From NCBI RefSeq assembly GCF_004323595.1, contig NZ_AP019373.1, positions 992,001-1,056,000 of the forward strand: 64,000 nt of DNA, read 5' to 3'. Positions 1-8,181 of this stretch are shown one piece after another (position 1 is the stretch's first letter; each line of letters opens with the position of its first letter). The notes under the pieces were generated by a model that was not told the origin of the DNA, ran no database searches, and was given only the letters and a program-made list of their open reading frames with translations. The DNA comes from Sulfuricystis thermophila (GTDB lineage: Bacteria > Pseudomonadota > Gammaproteobacteria > Burkholderiales > Rhodocyclaceae). The translations under genes and the position numbers were made by a program.

Positions 1-1700
1 GCGCGTTGCAGGGCTGCTTCTGGCGACTCGTCGGGGCCGAGCTCGGCGACGCCGCAACTGAAGGTGATCAGCACTTTCTGGTTGTCATGCAGGAAGAAGT
101 GTCGCGTCAGCTCGCGTTGCACGCGTTGCATCGCCGTGACGGCCTCTTCCAGCGCGGTGTTGGGCAACAGAATGACGAATTCCTCGCCGCCGTAGCGCGC
201 CAGCGTGTCTGAGGGTCGGATGGTCGCTCCCACGACCTTGGCCAGATGCACCAGCGCGGCATCGCCGGCGGCATGCCCCAAGGCATCGTTGAGCTTCTTG
301 AAATCGTCGATGTCGAGCAAGGCAAGACAAAGCTGGCTGCCGTGGCGCCGGGCGCGCGAAACCTCGGTCTCGATCGCTTCGTCCATGCCTTTGCGGTTGA
401 GCGCGCCGGTGAGGGGATCGTGGCGCACCAGTTCGCTCGCCTGGGCGAGCTCCTGCTGCAGGCGCTGCACTTCCGCTTCGGCCGCCGCGACTTTCTGGCG
501 CATCTGCTGCAGCTCGTCGTGGGTGCGCCGGGCATCGAGCTGGGCCGCGCGTGTTGCGTTCATCACTTCGTCGAGCACCTGGGTCAGCTCGGCAATGTCG
601 CTGGCCTGGCTGATTTTTTCGGCGCAGCGCTCGAGCTTGTCGTGGTAGCTGCCGGTCGAGGCGGAAAAGTCGGCCAGCCGGTCGACGAAGCTGGCGAGCA
701 TCGCCTTGAGCTGTTCCTGGGCCTCGGTGAGGCTCTTTTTCAGCGCGCTTTGCTTGTAGATGACCTCCTTCATGCGGCGCTCGACTTCATCGAGCCGACG
801 CAGATCGAGCGGCTGGGCGACCAACTCGAGCACGGTCGCGATCTGGCCATGCAGCCAGCGGTCGTCGATCACCAGCTCGCGGATGTTGTCGATGATGAGA
901 TGCAGCAGATGGAGCAGGGCAGCGCGGATCTCGTTCTGATCTTCGGCAACGAAATGCAGCCGATAGGCGAAACGTTTCAATGCAGCGACGAGCTTCGCGA
1001 CGTCGTCGTTGCCGCGAGCGCTGCGAGCCGCGCCGGCCAATTGGCGCGCTTCGTCGAGCAGGGTGTCGTCGTCGCCGATGACGAGCGCGATCGTGGTCTC
1101 GAGGATCTGGGCGAGCAGTTCGAGCAGGTCGCGGGTCGTGTCGCCAAGCGTGGCCGGGGGGGCTGTGTCGGACAAACTCGGCGCTGGCGCACCGGCACCG
1201 CTGGGCTCGGCAGCAGCATCAAAAGTGGCGCTTTCCAGCGTGCCTGCCTGCGACCAGCTCTTCAGTAGCCCCTGGAGCCGGGTGTAGAGCAGTTCCGGCG
1301 AGGATGTGGCGCTCAGCACGTGTTCGAGCGCTTCGCGTTTGCGTGCTGGTGTGAGTTCGGCCTGGCGCATCTCCAGCCGGGTCAGCAGCTCACGGATCAA
1401 CGCGGACCAGTTGGGCGGCTCCTCCGCCGACCTGGCGAGTAATTCGTCGAGCGCGGCCTTCACCGTTTCCCAGTTTTTTTCCTCGATCGCGTTTTCGATC
1501 TGGCGCGCGAAGCGCAGCTGTTCCGGCGTCCTGCGTGGCAGGCCGGCGAGCAGTCTTTTCAGCAATTTTTCCGGGAAGGGCTCCTGGGCCGTGGTGCCAG
1601 CGATTTCATGGTAGAGCGCCCGGTAGTTGTCCGGTGTCGGTGCGATGCGCTGCTGCGCCAGCCGTTTGAGGGTTTCGCGGGCGATTTCGAAGGGCGTCAT
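1..1700 (-). CDS. Diguanylate cyclase (GGDEF), C-terminus cut by window edge
   Basis: Makes the second messenger cyclic di-GMP from two GTP. The reading frame starts at the ATG complement at 1698-1700 (MTPFEIARET) and runs off the window at base 1, giving about 566 residues. The active-site motif is GGEEF at residues 504-508, with an RPSD product-inhibition site (RxxD) five residues before it, so the enzyme is probably active and feedback-controlled. The long N-terminal part is helical and has no membrane segment that I see, so the protein is likely cytosolic; its sensory input is unknown. It lies 18 bases after the response-regulator gene on the same strand and may be co-transcribed with it. 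One copy of the 26-bp repeat falls in a linker read as GAGAPAPSL. Confidence 0.9.
   Translation of the reverse strand, partial: MTPFEIARETLKRLAQQRIAPTPDNYRALYHEIAGTTAQEPFPEKLLKRLLAGLPRRTPEQLRFARQIENAIEEKNWETVKAALDELLARSAEEPPNWSALIRELLTRLEMRQAELTPARKREALEHVLSATSSPELLYTRLQGLLKSWSQAGTLESATFDAAAEPSGAGAPAPSLSDTAPPATLGDTTRDLLELLAQILETTIALVIGDDDTLLDEARQLAGAARSARGNDDVAKLVAALKRFAYRLHFVAEDQNEIRAALLHLLHLIIDNIRELVIDDRWLHGQIATVLELVAQPLDLRRLDEVERRMKEVIYKQSALKKSLTEAQEQLKAMLASFVDRLADFSASTGSYHDKLERCAEKISQASDIAELTQVLDEVMNATRAAQLDARRTHDELQQMRQKVAAAEAEVQRLQQELAQASELVRHDPLTGALNRKGMDEAIETEVSRARRHGSQLCLALLDIDDFKKLNDALGHAAGDAALVHLAKVVGATIRPSDTLARYGGEEFVILLPNTALEEAVTAMQRVQRELTRHFFLHDNQKVLITFSCGVAELGPDESPEAALQR
1174..1199 (+). 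repeat. 26-bp dispersed repeat, copy 1
   Basis: Matches the family (AAAsTCGGCGyTGG, 4 bases, ACGGCACC) except C for A at the first base of the second block. It is antisense to the diguanylate cyclase gene and is read there as G-A-G-A-P-A-P-S. Confidence 0.85.
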
Positions 1701-1718
1701 TGCCGCAGATCCGGATGA

Positions 1719-2360
1719 TCAGTCGACGAGGCCGTGCCGCAGGCCGTAGTGGATCAGCTCGGCGGTGCTCTTGAGTCCCATTTTCTCCAGCAGGCGCGCG
1801 CGGTAGGTGCTGACCGTGGCGACGCCCAGATTCAGTTCGTCGGCGATCTGCGTCAACGGCTTGCCTTGGGCGATCATCACCAGCACCTGATATTCGCGGT
1901 CGGTGATGCGCTCGTGCGGCAGTTTCTCAGTGTCGTCGGCGATGGCTTCGGCAAGCTGCTGGGCAACGCCCGGGCTGACATATTTCTTGCCGCGCGCGAC
2001 CTGACGGATCGCGGTGACGAGCTGGTCCGGCGCGCTTTGCTTGGTTAGATAGCCGGAAGCGCCGGCTTTTAGCGCGCGCAGCGCATACTGTTCTTCGGGA
2101 TGCATGCTGAGGATCAGCACCGGTTGCTTGGGAAACTCGCGCTTGAGCTGCTTCAGTGTGTCGATGCCGTTGCGGTTGGGCATCGAGATGTCGAGCAGGA
2201 AAACATCCCATTCGTTCTGGCGGGCGATGGCGAGCGCATCGACGCCATCGTCGGCTTCGCCGGCGACGACGAGGTCTTCGGTTTCGGAGAAAATCTGCTT
2301 GAACCCCTGACGCACGATGGCATGGTCGTCGGCGATCAGGACACGGATTTTTTCTGCCAT
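1719..2360 (-). CDS. NarL/LuxR-family response regulator
   Basis: DNA-binding partner of the sensor kinase encoded just upstream. The receiver domain (about residues 5-120) has the acidic pair D11/D12, phospho-acceptor D57 in FLLDISMP and a conserved lysine in YLTKQ. The C-terminal LuxR-type helix-turn-helix follows (LTDREYQVL to VSTYRARLLEKM). Length is 213 residues, usual for the family. I chose the ATG at 2360 (MAEKIRVLIADD) because it begins one base after the kinase stop; a longer frame to 2414 would overlap the kinase. Kinase, regulator and diguanylate cyclase look like one transcription unit. Target genes cannot be read from the sequence. Confidence 0.9.
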   Translation of the reverse strand: MAEKIRVLIADDHAIVRQGFKQIFSETEDLVVAGEADDGVDALAIARQNEWDVFLLDISMPNRNGIDTLKQLKREFPKQPVLILSMHPEEQYALRALKAGASGYLTKQSAPDQLVTAIRQVARGKKYVSPGVAQQLAEAIADDTEKLPHERITDREYQVLVMIAQGKPLTQIADELNLGVATVSTYRARLLEKMGLKSTAELIHYGLRHGLVD

Positions 2361-2361
2361 T

Positions 2362-3882
2362 TCAGAACAGATCGGGCTGGATGACGGGTTCGGATTCGCC
2401 TGCGGTGACGACATCGCCGTGTCGCTCCGGCACTTTGAGGATCAGCAGCGTGCCACCTTGTTCCGCACTGGCGATGTGGAAGCTGCCGTCGAGGCTCTGC
2501 ACCCGCTCACGGATGCCGCGCAGGCCGAAGGATTTGGGCTTGTCGAGGTCGCACTCGGCGATGCCGCGACCGTTGTCGCGAATCTCGAGCACGATATTAC
2601 CGTTTTCGCGCTTCAGGCGCACGACGGCCAGCGAGGCGTGCGCATGCTTGGCAATGTTCGTCAGCGCTTCCTGGGTGATGCGGAACAGGGCCAGCGAGGT
2701 TTCGGGATCCACCTCGATGCCGTCGTCGCATTGCGCGCGGCAGGTGATGCCGGTGCTGTGCATGAAGTCTTCGGCCTGGCACTCGATCGCGGCGGCAAGT
2801 CCGAATTCCTTCAGGATCCCCGGGCGCAACTGCCGGGCGACCCGGCTGGCGGTGCTCATCGCCTGATCGAGCAGATTCTCGATCGAACGCGCCTTGTCGG
2901 CGAGCTCGGCGGGCAGCTTGCTGGCCAGGAGCGCCGCTTCGATCTTGAGACGCACGAGGATGCTGCCGAGCTCGTCATGGATGTCGCGTGCGATGCGTTC
3001 GCGCTCTTCTTCCTTCGCCGCTTCGAGGTGGAAGGAGAGGGCGGCGAGCTGGGCGCGCGATTCGCGCAGAGCGGCTTCGGTGTTCTTGGTGCGCGAGATG
3101 TCGGTCGCGATTCCGGTCCATTGCACCGTGCCGTCATCGTCACGATGGGGTAGCGAGCGCATGTCGATCCAACGCGTGCCGTCTCTGAGGCGACCTTCCC
3201 ATAACAGTGGGTTGCCTGACTGGGCGGATTCCTGGAGTGCCGCGATCAGGGTTTGCTGATCGGCGGGCTGCAGACTGGCGAAAAACCGCTCCGTAGTGCC
3301 GCGGAGTTCGTGCGGGGCGATGCCGAGCAGGCGCGTGCTGCCCTCGCTGACATAGAGGAAACGGAAACGCCCGGCCGGATCGCGTTGTAGGTTGAACACC
3401 AACCCGGGCAGATTGCCGGCCAGCGCCCGAAAGCGCGTCTCGCTGTCGTGCAGCATTTCCAGCGCGGCGCGATGATCGGCGCGCTGAGCGGCTTCGCGGA
3501 CCTCGCGCTCGACGGCGGCAGGCAGTCGTTCGAGCCGGTCGGTGAAGGCGACGTCATGCACCCCGCTGCGTAGCGCCTTCATTGCCGCGCGCTGGTCCGC
3601 GGGTTCGGCGATGACGATCAGCGGCGTTTCGAGACCGCGATCGCGTAAGGTCTTCAACGCAGCGGCCGGAGTGCAGCCAGCATGATTGAGACAATGCAAT
3701 ACCGCATCCCAGGACTGGGCACGCAAAGCCGCCCGCAACGAGGGTAACCCTACCGCCGAGGAAAATTCCGGCAGCGGACCTTCCCATTGCCAGCTATGGC
3801 GTAATTTTTCGATCTGTGCGGGCGAGTCGCACAGCACCAGAAGGTGTAAAGCGATGTCGCGGCGTGATGGAGCGGTTGTCAT
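2362..3882 (-). CDS. Cytosolic PAS sensor histidine kinase with degenerate receiver
   Basis: Two-component sensor of the HisKA_3 (NarX/DegS-like) type, 506 residues, with no membrane segment. Domains in order: a receiver-like domain (about 10-130) in which the usual phospho-Asp position is Cys64 (AVLHCLN); a PAS domain (about 145-265); the dimerisation/phospho-acceptor helix with H302 in ARDIHDELGS; and a HATPase domain with N-box RITQEALTNIAKHA and G-box DNGRGI. The degenerate receiver suggests an input or docking module rather than a phosphate-accepting one. It is followed one base later by its likely partner regulator. The signal is unknown; PAS domains of this kind may bind a small ligand or cofactor. 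Confidence 0.9.
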   Translation of the reverse strand: MTTAPSRRDIALHLLVLCDSPAQIEKLRHSWQWEGPLPEFSSAVGLPSLRAALRAQSWDAVLHCLNHAGCTPAAALKTLRDRGLETPLIVIAEPADQRAAMKALRSGVHDVAFTDRLERLPAAVEREVREAAQRADHRAALEMLHDSETRFRALAGNLPGLVFNLQRDPAGRFRFLYVSEGSTRLLGIAPHELRGTTERFFASLQPADQQTLIAALQESAQSGNPLLWEGRLRDGTRWIDMRSLPHRDDDGTVQWTGIATDISRTKNTEAALRESRAQLAALSFHLEAAKEEERERIARDIHDELGSILVRLKIEAALLASKLPAELADKARSIENLLDQAMSTASRVARQLRPGILKEFGLAAAIECQAEDFMHSTGITCRAQCDDGIEVDPETSLALFRITQEALTNIAKHAHASLAVVRLKRENGNIVLEIRDNGRGIAECDLDKPKSFGLRGIRERVQSLDGSFHIASAEQGGTLLILKVPERHGDVVTAGESEPVIQPDLF

Positions 3883-3936
3883 GGCATGGCCGGATGACCC
3901 GAATACTGGATTCTAGGATAGGCAATGCTCGCAGTT

Positions 3937-3942
3937 TATAAT
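3937..3942 (+). promoter_or_regulatory. -10 box upstream of tRNA-Thr
   Basis: A perfect TATAAT lies 18 bases before the tRNA. No good -35 hexamer is visible at 17 bp spacing. The divergent kinase gene starts at 3882, so the kinase promoter probably shares this gap. Confidence 0.5.
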
Positions 3943-3959
3943 CTGCGTTTGCAGCATGT

Positions 3960-4035
3960 GCCGGCATAGCTCAGTCGGTAGAGCAACCGCCTTGTAAGCG
4001 GTAGGTCACCAGTTCGAATCCGGTTGCCGGCACCA
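3960..4035 (+). tRNA. tRNA-Thr (TGT)
   Basis: A full cloverleaf with encoded CCA. The acceptor arms GCCGGCA/TGCCGGC pair perfectly. The anticodon stem ACCGC/GCGGT encloses loop CTTGTAA with anticodon TGT. The T-arm has one A-C mismatch (ACCAG/CCGGT). Confidence 0.95.
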
Positions 4036-4071
4036 TTTTCAATTTCCCCTGTCGAGGCACACTGTGTGCCG

Positions 4072-6249
4072 ATGAGCGCAAAAGTCCGCTTCATTCTGGC
4101 CGTGGTCATGCTGCTGCTGGTGATGACCGCACCCGTGGCCCTGACGATGGTGATTGCCCTACACGAGTTGCAGGGCGAGGAGCGTACTGCTTTTCTAGTC
4201 ATCCTCGATCGTTGGCTGCCAGTCGGCCTGATGTTCTGGATGATTGCGCTGCTGCTCGGCGTGCAGGGGCTGCGGATCGTCTTCAAACAATATGTGCGCG
4301 GCATTTCGGCGCTGGCGGAACGGCTCCGTGTGATGATCGATGCCAACCGGGCCTACCGCATCACGCCCACCGGCCCGCCGGAAGTCCATGCTCTGGCCGA
4401 AGCGGCGAATGCGCTGGCCGATGCGCGCGACGCGCTGCAGGCCGATGTCGAGTCGCGCATCGCGGCCGCCAAGGCGGCAACCGAGGAGGAAAGAAACCGG
4501 CTTGCCGCGCTGGTCGCCGATCTGCCGATGCCGGTGCTGGTCTGCAATCTCGACGGCCGTATCCTGCTCTACAACAATCATGCCCGCCTGCAGGTGCGTG
4601 CGCTGGTGCCGGATGCCCATGCCGGCGGCGGCGTGATCGGTCTGGGCCGTTCGATCTACGGGGTCTTCGACCGTTCGCTGATCGGTCATGCGTTGGAATC
4701 GTTGCAACATCGTCTGGAGCGCGCGGGTGGCCGGCCGCTTGCTCACTTCATCACGACGACGCGCGCCGGACAGCTGATTCGTGTGCAGATGGCACCCGTG
4801 CTGTCCTCTGCCGCTCACCAAGACGAGGTGGCAGAGGCGGGTGCGCAGCCCGGCATCGCCGGTTATGTGCTGGTGATGGAAAACATCACCAAGCAGCTCG
4901 AAAGCGGCGCGCACTGCGATCGCACCGTGCAGGCGCTGGCCGACGATACGCGCGCGGCGCTCGCAGGAATCCGCGCCAGTTTGCATGGTTTGCGCGGCAG
5001 CGTTGCGCTGGACGAGGTGCAAGCCATCGCCGATGCCATCGAGGACGAGATCCAGATTCTCACCGTGCGACTCAACCAGTCCGCCCAGGAGTATGCGAAT
5101 ACGCTGATCGGCCGCTGGCCGCTCGAAGACATGCTCGGCGCCGATCTGGTGACGGCGGTCGGACGACGCATCGAGAAGCGGCTTGGTCTCACGGCGAAGA
5201 TCGACGATGTGGCGGATGATCTCTGGGTTCGCGTCGATAGCTACTCGCTCACCCAGGCGATGACCTTCCTTGCCGCGAAGCTGGACGAGAGTTTCGGCGT
5301 CAGGCTGGTGCGTCTGCGGCTCGCCCGCACCGGGCGCATGGCCCAGCTGGAGCTGCATTGGGCCGGCACGGCGGTATCGACCGAAACCTTGCTCGGCTGG
5401 CAGCTCGAACCGATGACGATCGCCGGGGAAACCACACCGCTCACGTTGCGAGATGTCACCGACCGCCATGGCGGTCAGCTTTCCTGCGGCCGCAGCGCTG
5501 CGATCCAGCAATCCTTCTTCCGCATTGAGATTCCGGCCGCCGTGGCACAGGAAAGTGGTGAAGGCGCCTCGCTCATCCAGGTCGAGAGCCGGCCGGAGTT
5601 CTACGATTTCGATCTGTTCCATCGCGCCGGCGAGGATCGCACCAGCGACGACATGCCCCTTGCGGCACTCACCTACACGGTCTTCGATACCGAAACCACG
5701 GGTCTCGAGCCCTCCGCAGGTGACGAGATCATCCAGATCGGCGCGGTGCGCATCGTCAATGGACGTCTGCTGCGCCACGAGAACATCGACCAGCTCATCG
5801 ATCCGCAGCGCCCATTGCGTCCCGAAGGCATTCCGATTCACGGCATCACCGAGGAAATGGTGCGCGGTCAGCCGACCATCGCCTCCGTCCTGCCGCAGTT
5901 CCACCGCTTTTGCGAAGGAACCGTCCTGGTCGCGCACAACGCCGCCTTCGACATGCGCTTCCTGCAGCTTAAGGAAGAAAAGCTCGGGATACGCTTCACC
6001 CAGCCGGTGCTCGACACACTGCTGCTCTCAGCGGTGATCCACCCCAACCAGGAATCGCACAAGCTCGAAGCGATCGCCGAGCGGCTCGGCATCACGATCA
6101 TCGGCCGCCATACCGCGCTCGGCGATGCGATCGTCACCGCCGAGGTGTTCCTGCGCATGCTGCCGCTGTTGGCCGACAAGGGCATCCACACCCTCGGCCA
6201 GGCGCGGGCGGCGGCGGAAAAGACTTACTACGCCCGAGTGAAGTATTGA
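4072..6249 (+). CDS. Membrane PAS sensor fused to DEDDh 3'-5' exonuclease
   Basis: A 725-residue fusion. Two membrane helices (about 5-27 and 45-65) are followed by a HAMP-like linker, a PAS domain (about 145-290), and a region resembling the dimer-plus-ATPase part of a histidine kinase but without a recognisable phospho-His box. The C-terminus (about 533-725) is a DnaQ-type exonuclease: D539 and E541 in FDTETTG, D627 in HNAAFD, and H680 with D685 in HTALGD, so all DEDDh metal and catalytic residues are present. The start chosen is the ATG at 4072 (MSAKVRF); the longer frame would run into the tRNA. The exonuclease is probably cytosolic and membrane-tethered. It is not the replicative epsilon subunit, which is a short soluble protein. 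Its substrate is unknown. Confidence 0.85.
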   Translation: MSAKVRFILAVVMLLLVMTAPVALTMVIALHELQGEERTAFLVILDRWLPVGLMFWMIALLLGVQGLRIVFKQYVRGISALAERLRVMIDANRAYRITPTGPPEVHALAEAANALADARDALQADVESRIAAAKAATEEERNRLAALVADLPMPVLVCNLDGRILLYNNHARLQVRALVPDAHAGGGVIGLGRSIYGVFDRSLIGHALESLQHRLERAGGRPLAHFITTTRAGQLIRVQMAPVLSSAAHQDEVAEAGAQPGIAGYVLVMENITKQLESGAHCDRTVQALADDTRAALAGIRASLHGLRGSVALDEVQAIADAIEDEIQILTVRLNQSAQEYANTLIGRWPLEDMLGADLVTAVGRRIEKRLGLTAKIDDVADDLWVRVDSYSLTQAMTFLAAKLDESFGVRLVRLRLARTGRMAQLELHWAGTAVSTETLLGWQLEPMTIAGETTPLTLRDVTDRHGGQLSCGRSAAIQQSFFRIEIPAAVAQESGEGASLIQVESRPEFYDFDLFHRAGEDRTSDDMPLAALTYTVFDTETTGLEPSAGDEIIQIGAVRIVNGRLLRHENIDQLIDPQRPLRPEGIPIHGITEEMVRGQPTIASVLPQFHRFCEGTVLVAHNAAFDMRFLQLKEEKLGIRFTQPVLDTLLLSAVIHPNQESHKLEAIAERLGITIIGRHTALGDAIVTAEVFLRMLPLLADKGIHTLGQARAAAEKTYYARVKY

Positions 6250-6250
6250 G

Positions 6251-7336
6251 TCATTGCCCGCTGGTGGCGCGGATCGCGGCGGCGGCGCGCCGGTAGAGTT
6301 CCAGCGCCCGTGTGCGGTCACCGGCGGCTTCGGCGGCACGGGCGCGTTCCAGCAGCTGGTCGGCGTCGGTGCCATCGCCTTCGGCGTAGCTGACCGACAG
6401 CGACTGTTTTTCCGGTGCGCTGCGCTTGGCGCGGATGACCAGTGCCTTGGGCGACTTTGGCGCCTGGCCCGTGTCCTTCTGTGCCGTCCTGCCAGCGCCG
6501 ACTTTTTGCGGTTCCTGCCGGCTCTTCAGCTCGTCCCAAGCCTGCCGGTAAGCCAAGAGCGCCGCGTCGCGCTTGCCTTCGAGTTCGGCCAGCCGCGCCT
6601 TGCGCAGCAGTTCATCGACGCGGTCCGGCGCCTGAGCCGAGCGCACGGGCGGAGCAGGCGGATTTTCCGCGGCCTGGCGAGCGAGGGCGGCAAAGTTCTC
6701 GGCGCTGGTGAAGAGCTTGGCGATGTCGTAGTTGCCCTGCCGCATCGCCCAGGCGACGGCATCGTCGTCAGAGTCGTTCTTCAAGGCCGGGTTCGCGCCC
6801 GCTTCGAGCAAGCGTCGCGCCAGCTCGCCATGCCCTTCGCGCGCGGCCATCATCACCACTGTCGAGCCGTTGGTCGAACGCACATTGACCTCGGCGCCGG
6901 CGGCGAGCAGGTCTTCGACCACGCGGGCATGGCCGGCAAAAACGGCATAGTGCAATGCCGTCCAGGCGCGTTCCTTGCCCGGATTGGGGTGGGCGCCGTG
7001 GTCGAGCAGCCAGCGCAGCGCCGCCTGCTGGTTTTTCCACGCGGCGAGCATCAGCGCCGATTCACCGAAGCGGTTGGTGCGATCGATGTCGGCGCCGCGG
7101 GACAGGAACAGTTCCATCAGCGCAATGTTGCCGGTCCACGCCCCGATCATCAGTCCGGTGCCGATCAAGTGCCCTTCGAAGTTCGGATCGAGACCCTCAT
7201 CGAGCCAGGCCGCGGCCTGCTGGGTGTCGCCCAATTCGAGCCGAACGGAGAAACGCACCGGATCGGGCAGTTCCGCATGAGCGGGTAGCGCGGCGAGCAC
7301 CAGCGCCGAAAGGCAAGTCAGCAGCAGGTGTTTCAT
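6251..7336 (-). CDS. Secreted ankyrin-repeat protein with TPR-like C-terminus
   Basis: 361 residues from the ATG at 7336 (MKHLLLTC), which gives a clear signal peptide ending near ALPAHA. Ankyrin repeats fill about residues 30-190 (for example GESALMLAAWKNQQAALRWL and ALHYAVFAGHARVVEDLLAA). Two short TPR-like helical pairs follow (around DELLRKARLAELEGK and ADQLLERARAAEAAGD), separated by a basic linker that carries a copy of the 26-bp repeat (QKVGAGRTAQ). The likely role is periplasmic protein-protein contact; the partner is unknown. It converges with the exonuclease gene, with stops two bases apart, and its start faces the TonB-like gene, so 7337-7372 must hold divergent promoters. Confidence 0.8.
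   Translation of the reverse strand: MKHLLLTCLSALVLAALPAHAELPDPVRFSVRLELGDTQQAAAWLDEGLDPNFEGHLIGTGLMIGAWTGNIALMELFLSRGADIDRTNRFGESALMLAAWKNQQAALRWLLDHGAHPNPGKERAWTALHYAVFAGHARVVEDLLAAGAEVNVRSTNGSTVVMMAAREGHGELARRLLEAGANPALKNDSDDDAVAWAMRQGNYDIAKLFTSAENFAALARQAAENPPAPPVRSAQAPDRVDELLRKARLAELEGKRDAALLAYRQAWDELKSRQEPQKVGAGRTAQKDTGQAPKSPKALVIRAKRSAPEKQSLSVSYAEGDGTDADQLLERARAAEAAGDRTRALELYRRAAAAIRATSGQ
6480..6505 (-). repeat. 26-bp dispersed repeat, copy 2
   Basis: Sense to the ankyrin gene, in frame as K-V-G-A-G-R-T-A-Q. It matches the consensus everywhere except the last base and the variable block. Confidence 0.85.
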
Positions 7337-7372
7337 ACCGAGGAGTTTACTTCGCTGCGGTAGCATGCGGCG

Positions 7373-7882
7373 ATGGTGACAAAGCGATTCTTTCTGGCGC
7401 TGTTGATTAGCCTCGCACTGCATACACTCATCCTGGTACCGTTCGAGTGGTGGTGGCCGCACCGCAGCATGGCGCCTCTTCCGGTCGCGCTGGCCGTGCG
7501 TTTGCCGCCCCTGGCGCAGACGGACGCGCTGGCCACGATGGTCGATGAACCGCCGCTGCCCCCGCGTGCCGTTGCGCCAGCGCCGAGTCCGACGCCTCGC
7601 GAGCCGCCGCGCCCGTTGCGTGGCAAGGCGTTGCAATCGGCGCTGGCCGCCTTGACCCGTGAGGAGTTCTATCCCCGCGAGGCCATCGAACGGGGGCTGG
7701 AGGGCCGCGTCGTGCTGCTCCTGACGCTCGACGATTCCGGCCGTGTGGCGCGCATCGAGGTGGCGAGCTCTTCCGGCCATGCGCTGCTCGACGATGCGGC
7801 GCGCCAGGCGGCCGCGCGCATCACTCGCCTGCCTGCCGACCGCCGTCAGGTGCTGCTGCCCGTGGAGTTTCGCCTCGAATGA
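7373..7882 (+). CDS. TonB-family energy transducer (short)
   Basis: 169 residues with one N-terminal membrane anchor (about 5-25), a proline-rich periplasmic linker (about 45-85) and a TonB C-terminal fold (about 90-169; YPREAIERGLEGRVVLLLTL and ASSSGHALLDDAAR are typical). TonB couples the inner-membrane proton gradient to outer-membrane receptors. This is shorter than classical TonB (about 240 residues) and has no exbB/exbD or receptor gene beside it, so it may serve another system. The proline linker contains an antisense copy of the 26-bp repeat. It overlaps the next gene by four bases (ATGA). Confidence 0.8.
   Translation: MVTKRFFLALLISLALHTLILVPFEWWWPHRSMAPLPVALAVRLPPLAQTDALATMVDEPPLPPRAVAPAPSPTPREPPRPLRGKALQSALAALTREEFYPREAIERGLEGRVVLLLTLDDSGRVARIEVASSSGHALLDDAARQAAARITRLPADRRQVLLPVEFRLE
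7565..7590 (-). repeat. 26-bp dispersed repeat, copy 3
   Basis: Antisense within the proline-rich linker of the TonB-like gene, read as R-A-V-A-P-A-P-S-P. The first two and the last base of the consensus differ. Confidence 0.75.
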
Positions 7883-8172
7883 AGACCATCCACCTCCATG
7901 CCGCCGCACCGGAGAAGCCCGCCGTCGGCGCGCCTTGCAACGGCTGTGGCGTTTGTTGCGCGCTCTTACCGTGTCCGTTATCCCGCTTCCTGCTCGGCCA
8001 TCGGCATGGCGCCTGTCCAGCGCTCACATGGGAGGGCGCCCGTTATGTCTGTGGCCTCGTCGTCGCGCCGCGCGGACTGGCCCGCCTTTTACCGCATCGA
8101 CTCGTGCTGCGCTGGATCGGTGTCGGCGTCGGCTGCGATTGCGATGCCGAAGTCGCCGACGATGTTTTATAG
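7879..8172 (+). CDS. Small Cys-cluster protein, YkgJ/UPF0153-like
   Basis: 97 residues, with CNGCGVCC near residue 20, further cysteines at CPL, CPAL and CGL, and a C-terminal CDCD. This resembles the CxxCxxCC metal- or Fe-S-binding YkgJ family, whose function is unproven. It overlaps the TonB-like gene by four bases and ends ten bases before the ABC permease gene, so it may be translated with either neighbour. Confidence 0.7.
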   Translation: MKTIHLHAAAPEKPAVGAPCNGCGVCCALLPCPLSRFLLGHRHGACPALTWEGARYVCGLVVAPRGLARLLPHRLVLRWIGVGVGCDCDAEVADDVL

Positions 8173-8181
8173 TCGCTGGCG

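Noticed and set aside
3168-3195. Near match GAGACGGCACG on the minus strand in the kinase gene
   Set aside because: Only the second block fits; the first is too short and the PAS motif DGTRW explains it.
4301-4326. Sequence resembling the dispersed repeat in the sensor-exonuclease gene
   Set aside because: Seven mismatches, and the encoded ISALAERLR is ordinary for a HAMP-type helix.
4195-5937. Long minus-strand open frame opposite the sensor-exonuclease gene
   Set aside because: Composition is typical of an antisense shadow in high-GC DNA; no domain or start signal, while the plus strand has complete catalytic motifs.
6936-6965. Short palindrome ACGGCATAGTGCAATGCCGT in the ankyrin gene
   Set aside because: Lies in a conserved ankyrin repeat and has no partner elsewhere; coincidence of codons.
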